Shown here piece after piece: positions 5,972 to 7,691 of a DNA stretch of 7,691 nucleotides. A model generated the notes under the pieces. It worked only from the letters and a program-made list of their open reading frames with translations. It was not told the origin of the DNA and searched no databases. The stretch spans positions 1 through 7,691 of the forward strand of contig JAOAFP010000066.1 of the NCBI GenBank assembly GCA_026416215.1. The letters run 5' to 3'. Source of the stretch: Negativicutes bacterium. GTDB taxonomy: Bacteria; Bacillota; Negativicutes; SKW292. The number at the start of each line of letters is the position of its first letter. Position 1 is the first letter of the stretch. Position numbers and translations under genes: made by a program.

Positions 5972-5981
5972 TTATTATAAC
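5955..5981 (+). promoter_or_regulatory. Possible promoter of the aminotransferase-serA operon
   Basis: TATAAC (5976-5981) is a five-of-six -10 match. TTGATT (5955-5960) is the nearest -35 candidate, but the spacer is only 15 bases. A perfect TATAAT on the opposite strand (5979-5974) has no good -35. The assignment is weak. Confidence 0.25.
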
Positions 5982-5999
5982 ATAACGTGAATGGAAAAA

Positions 6000-6024
6000 C
6001 GTCGGGGCATTAAAGCTGCCGACG
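6000..6024 (+). other. Leader hairpin upstream of the aminotransferase gene
   Basis: CGTCGG (6000-6005) and CCGACG (6019-6024) form a perfect six-base stem with a 13-base loop, within the expected 5' leader and 15 bases before the GGGGGA ribosome-binding site. No T-run follows, so it is not a terminator. Confidence 0.35.
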
Positions 6025-6055
6025 GCGGGAAATTTATACGGGGGACATTTTACTG

Positions 6056-7216
6056 ATGCTGAAAAAGCCTTATCTGATGCTGGCGGGTCCGACAATGGTG
6101 CCGGAGCGGGTTAATGCTGCCATGAACCGGCAGATGATTAACCATCGGGGAGCGGCCTTTTCGGAGATGCTGGAGGATATACTTGCCAACCTGCGCTGGC
6201 TGCTGGCCACTGAACAAGATGTGCTAATCTATCCCTGTTCGGGCAGCGGGGCAATGGAGGCAGCTGTGGCCAATTTTGCAGCACCCGGCGACAAAGTGTT
6301 GTCCCTTAGCACCGGGGTGTTCGGCGACCGGTGGGCAGTGATGGCGGAGAAAGCCCAGGCCAGGGTGCTGAAGCTTGACAGCCGGTGGGGAGATGGGGTG
6401 GATCTGGCGGGATTGACGGCAGTGCTGGCCGGTAACCGTGACATCAAGATGGTGCTGACAACGCACAACGAGACATCGACTGCGGTGTTTACCCCGGTTG
6501 ACCAGGTGGCAAAGATCGTCAGGGCAGAGGTGCCCGACGCGCTGGTCGCGGTGGATGCCGTCAGTTCCCTGGCTGCCTTGCCGGTGAAAATGGACGAATG
6601 GCAAGTTGACATAATTGCCGCCGGGTCGCAAAAAGCGCTGATGCTCCCGCCGGGGCTGGGTTTTTTGGCAGTGAGCGGGAGAGCCTGGCAGGCGTACGAG
6701 CACAACCCTTCGCCTAAATGGTACTGGGATGCCGGTCAGGTAAAAAAATCCCAGGCCAAGGGACAAACTCCCTATACGCCGGCGGTGGGACTGTTGTTCG
6801 GTCTGCAGGAGAGCCTGCGGATGATCCGTGAGGAGGGACTGGAAAACCGGTACTGCCGGCACCGCCTGCTGGGAAGAATGACCCGTGCTGCCTGCCGGGA
6901 ACTCGGGTTGTCACTGCTGGCGGCAGCCGAATACGCCTCCGACTGTGTTACAGCCGTCGTCCCGCCGGACGGGGTTTCTGCCCGGCAAATCCAGAAGCTG
7001 CTCAGGGAGGATTACGGAATCACCACTGCTGGCGGCCAGAAAAGCCTGGAGGGGAAAATTTTCCGGATTGGCCATCTGGGCAACGTGGCCCCGACTGACA
7101 TTCTGGTTACGGTCAGCTGCCTGGAAATGGTGCTGAAGCGGCTGGGTATGGAAGGTGTACTGGGCCGGGGAACGGCGGCGGGCCAGAAAATAATGCTGGA
7201 AGGTTTTGAACAATGA
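6056..7216 (+). CDS. Class V PLP aminotransferase (alanine/serine-glyoxylate type), probable serine-pathway transaminase
   Basis: This is a 386-residue fold-type I, class V aminotransferase of the PucG/COG0075 group. The family opening 'YLMLAGPTMVPERV' is at 6-19. The phosphate-binding SGSGAMEA is at 62-69, HNETSTAV at 137-144 and VDAVSS at 166-171 (D167 contacts the PLP ring nitrogen). GSQKALMLPPGLGF is at 190-203, with K193 as the Schiff-base lysine. PYTP is at 239-242, and FRIGHLG at 336-342 has R337 in place to hold the substrate carboxylate. Length and motifs are complete. ATG 6056 has GGGGGA 10 bases upstream. Its stop overlaps the serA start (ATGA). Relatives next to serA, such as the broad-specificity MJ0959 of Methanocaldococcus, can transaminate 3-phosphohydroxypyruvate. 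A SerC-like role here is inference from that and from the operon. Alanine-glyoxylate or serine-pyruvate exchange is the alternative. Confidence 0.93.
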   Translation: MLKKPYLMLAGPTMVPERVNAAMNRQMINHRGAAFSEMLEDILANLRWLLATEQDVLIYPCSGSGAMEAAVANFAAPGDKVLSLSTGVFGDRWAVMAEKAQARVLKLDSRWGDGVDLAGLTAVLAGNRDIKMVLTTHNETSTAVFTPVDQVAKIVRAEVPDALVAVDAVSSLAALPVKMDEWQVDIIAAGSQKALMLPPGLGFLAVSGRAWQAYEHNPSPKWYWDAGQVKKSQAKGQTPYTPAVGLLFGLQESLRMIREEGLENRYCRHRLLGRMTRAACRELGLSLLAAAEYASDCVTAVVPPDGVSARQIQKLLREDYGITTAGGQKSLEGKIFRIGHLGNVAPTDILVTVSCLEMVLKRLGMEGVLGRGTAAGQKIMLEGFEQ

Positions 7217-7691
7217 AAATTCTGGTGAGCGATCCGTTAAGTGAACAGGGGCTGGAAATTCTGCGGGCCAGCGGCTGGACGGTGGATGTCAGGACCAAAC
7301 TGCCGGCTGACGGGCTGATCGCGATAATTGGCGACTACGACGGACTGGTCGTGCGGAGTGAAACCAAAGTGACCGCTGAGGTTATCGCTGCGGCCGGGCG
7401 GCTCAGGGTTATCGGCCGGGCCGGGGTCGGGGTGGACAATATTGACGTCGAGGCTGCGACCCAACGGGGGATTATCGTTCTCAACGCCCCTGACGGCAAC
7501 ACTATTGCCGCCACCGAACACACGGTGGCGCTGCTGCTGGCGATGGCCCGCAACGTTCCCCAGGCCTATATGTCGCTAAAGGAAGGCAGGTGGGAACGGG
7601 GTAAATTTGTCGGGACGGAAGTGAAAGGCAAGGTGCTGGGGGTGCTGGGACTGGGCAGAATTGGCACCGGGGTGGCCAGGCGGATGCTGGC
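7213..7691 (+). CDS. serA: D-3-phosphoglycerate dehydrogenase, N-terminal part (runs off the window)
   Basis: SerA oxidises 3-phosphoglycerate to 3-phosphohydroxypyruvate with NAD, the first step of serine synthesis. The 159 visible residues cover the first part of the substrate-binding domain and the start of the NAD domain. They begin MKILVSDPLSEQGLEILR and contain DGLVVRSETKVT (43-54), IGRAGVGVDNID (67-78) and NAPDGNTIAATEHTVALLLAMARN (91-114). The start of the Rossmann glycine motif GLGRIG is at 146-151. These are characteristic of SerA rather than other 2-hydroxyacid dehydrogenases. The catalytic Arg, Glu and His and any ACT domain lie outside the window. The ATG overlaps the aminotransferase stop by four bases, and GGAAGG lies 9 bases upstream, so the two are coupled. 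They would perform consecutive reactions if the aminotransferase acts on phosphohydroxypyruvate. Confidence 0.95.
   Translation, partial: MKILVSDPLSEQGLEILRASGWTVDVRTKLPADGLIAIIGDYDGLVVRSETKVTAEVIAAAGRLRVIGRAGVGVDNIDVEAATQRGIIVLNAPDGNTIAATEHTVALLLAMARNVPQAYMSLKEGRWERGKFVGTEVKGKVLGVLGLGRIGTGVARRML

Larger units (their letters stand above)
5696..6055. other. Intergenic origin region upstream of dnaA (probable oriC half)
   Basis: This 360-base non-coding segment separates the divergent dnaA and aminotransferase genes. It contains TTTTCCACA boxes at 5770-5778 (+), 5804-5812 (-) and 5895-5903 (-), and a TTATCCGCA box at 5907-5915 (-). It also has an A/T hairpin (5832-5850), a 12-base palindrome (5880-5891), near-direct repeats (5919-5936 and 5957-5971) and AT-rich DNA at about 5957-5988. 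The genes on either side point outward, which matches forks leaving this place. Two overlapping open frames can be read across it, but neither has a ribosome-binding site or a recognisable sequence. Confidence 0.75.

Noticed and set aside
5841..6095. Minus-strand open frame of 84 codons in the upstream origin region
   Set aside because: It runs over the DnaA boxes and repeats, has no supporting ribosome-binding site and has an unlikely composition.

Overview
This window is the replication-origin region of a bacterial chromosome, most likely from an anaerobic member of the Bacillota (Firmicutes; Clostridia- or Negativicutes-like). Three things point there: the order dnaA-dnaN-recF-DUF721-remB-gyrB, the presence of a RemB/YaaB-type DUF370 protein between recF and gyrB, and the DnaA and RecF motif styles. 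No finer placement can be supported from the sequence alone.

Layout. Positions 1 to 5695 hold a leftward (minus-strand) replication and repair cluster. Read in the direction of transcription it is dnaA (5695-4295), an intergenic segment of 263 bases, dnaN (4031-2856), recF (2856-1789), a DUF721/DciA-like gene (1779-1306), remB (1298-1041) and the 5' part of gyrB (1037 to the window edge). From dnaN onward the genes overlap by one base or are separated by 3 to 9 bases, so dnaN-recF-DUF721-remB-gyrB is probably one transcription unit. The small S4-domain gene (yaaA/rlbA) that commonly lies between dnaN and recF in this phylum is absent. Positions 5696 to 6055 are non-coding and rich in DnaA-box-like motifs. 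To the right, on the plus strand, lie a class V aminotransferase (6056-7216) and, overlapping it by four bases, the start of serA (7213 to the window edge). This pair probably supplies the dehydrogenase and transaminase steps of serine synthesis. It occupies the place where rpmH-rnpA often sits.

How it works together. Both gene groups point away from the 5696-6055 segment, so both would be co-oriented with replication forks leaving it. DnaA-box-like sequences lie on both sides of dnaA: four copies of TTTTCCACA (three upstream, one downstream) plus a TTATCCGCA. This is the bipartite origin layout known from Bacillus. The dnaA-dnaN segment also has an AT-rich core (about 19% GC) beside a TAATAGTAA run that resembles DnaA-trios, so it is the better candidate for the unwinding site. 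The probable dnaA promoter has a TTTTCCACA box inside its spacer, which suggests DnaA autoregulation.

No mobile element, CRISPR array, rRNA or tRNA gene was seen, and no wholly new system is evident. The most unusual items are a divergent, cysteine-rich DnaN with an altered C-terminal end, the uniform TTTTCCACA form of the DnaA box, and the placement of serine-pathway genes next to the origin.
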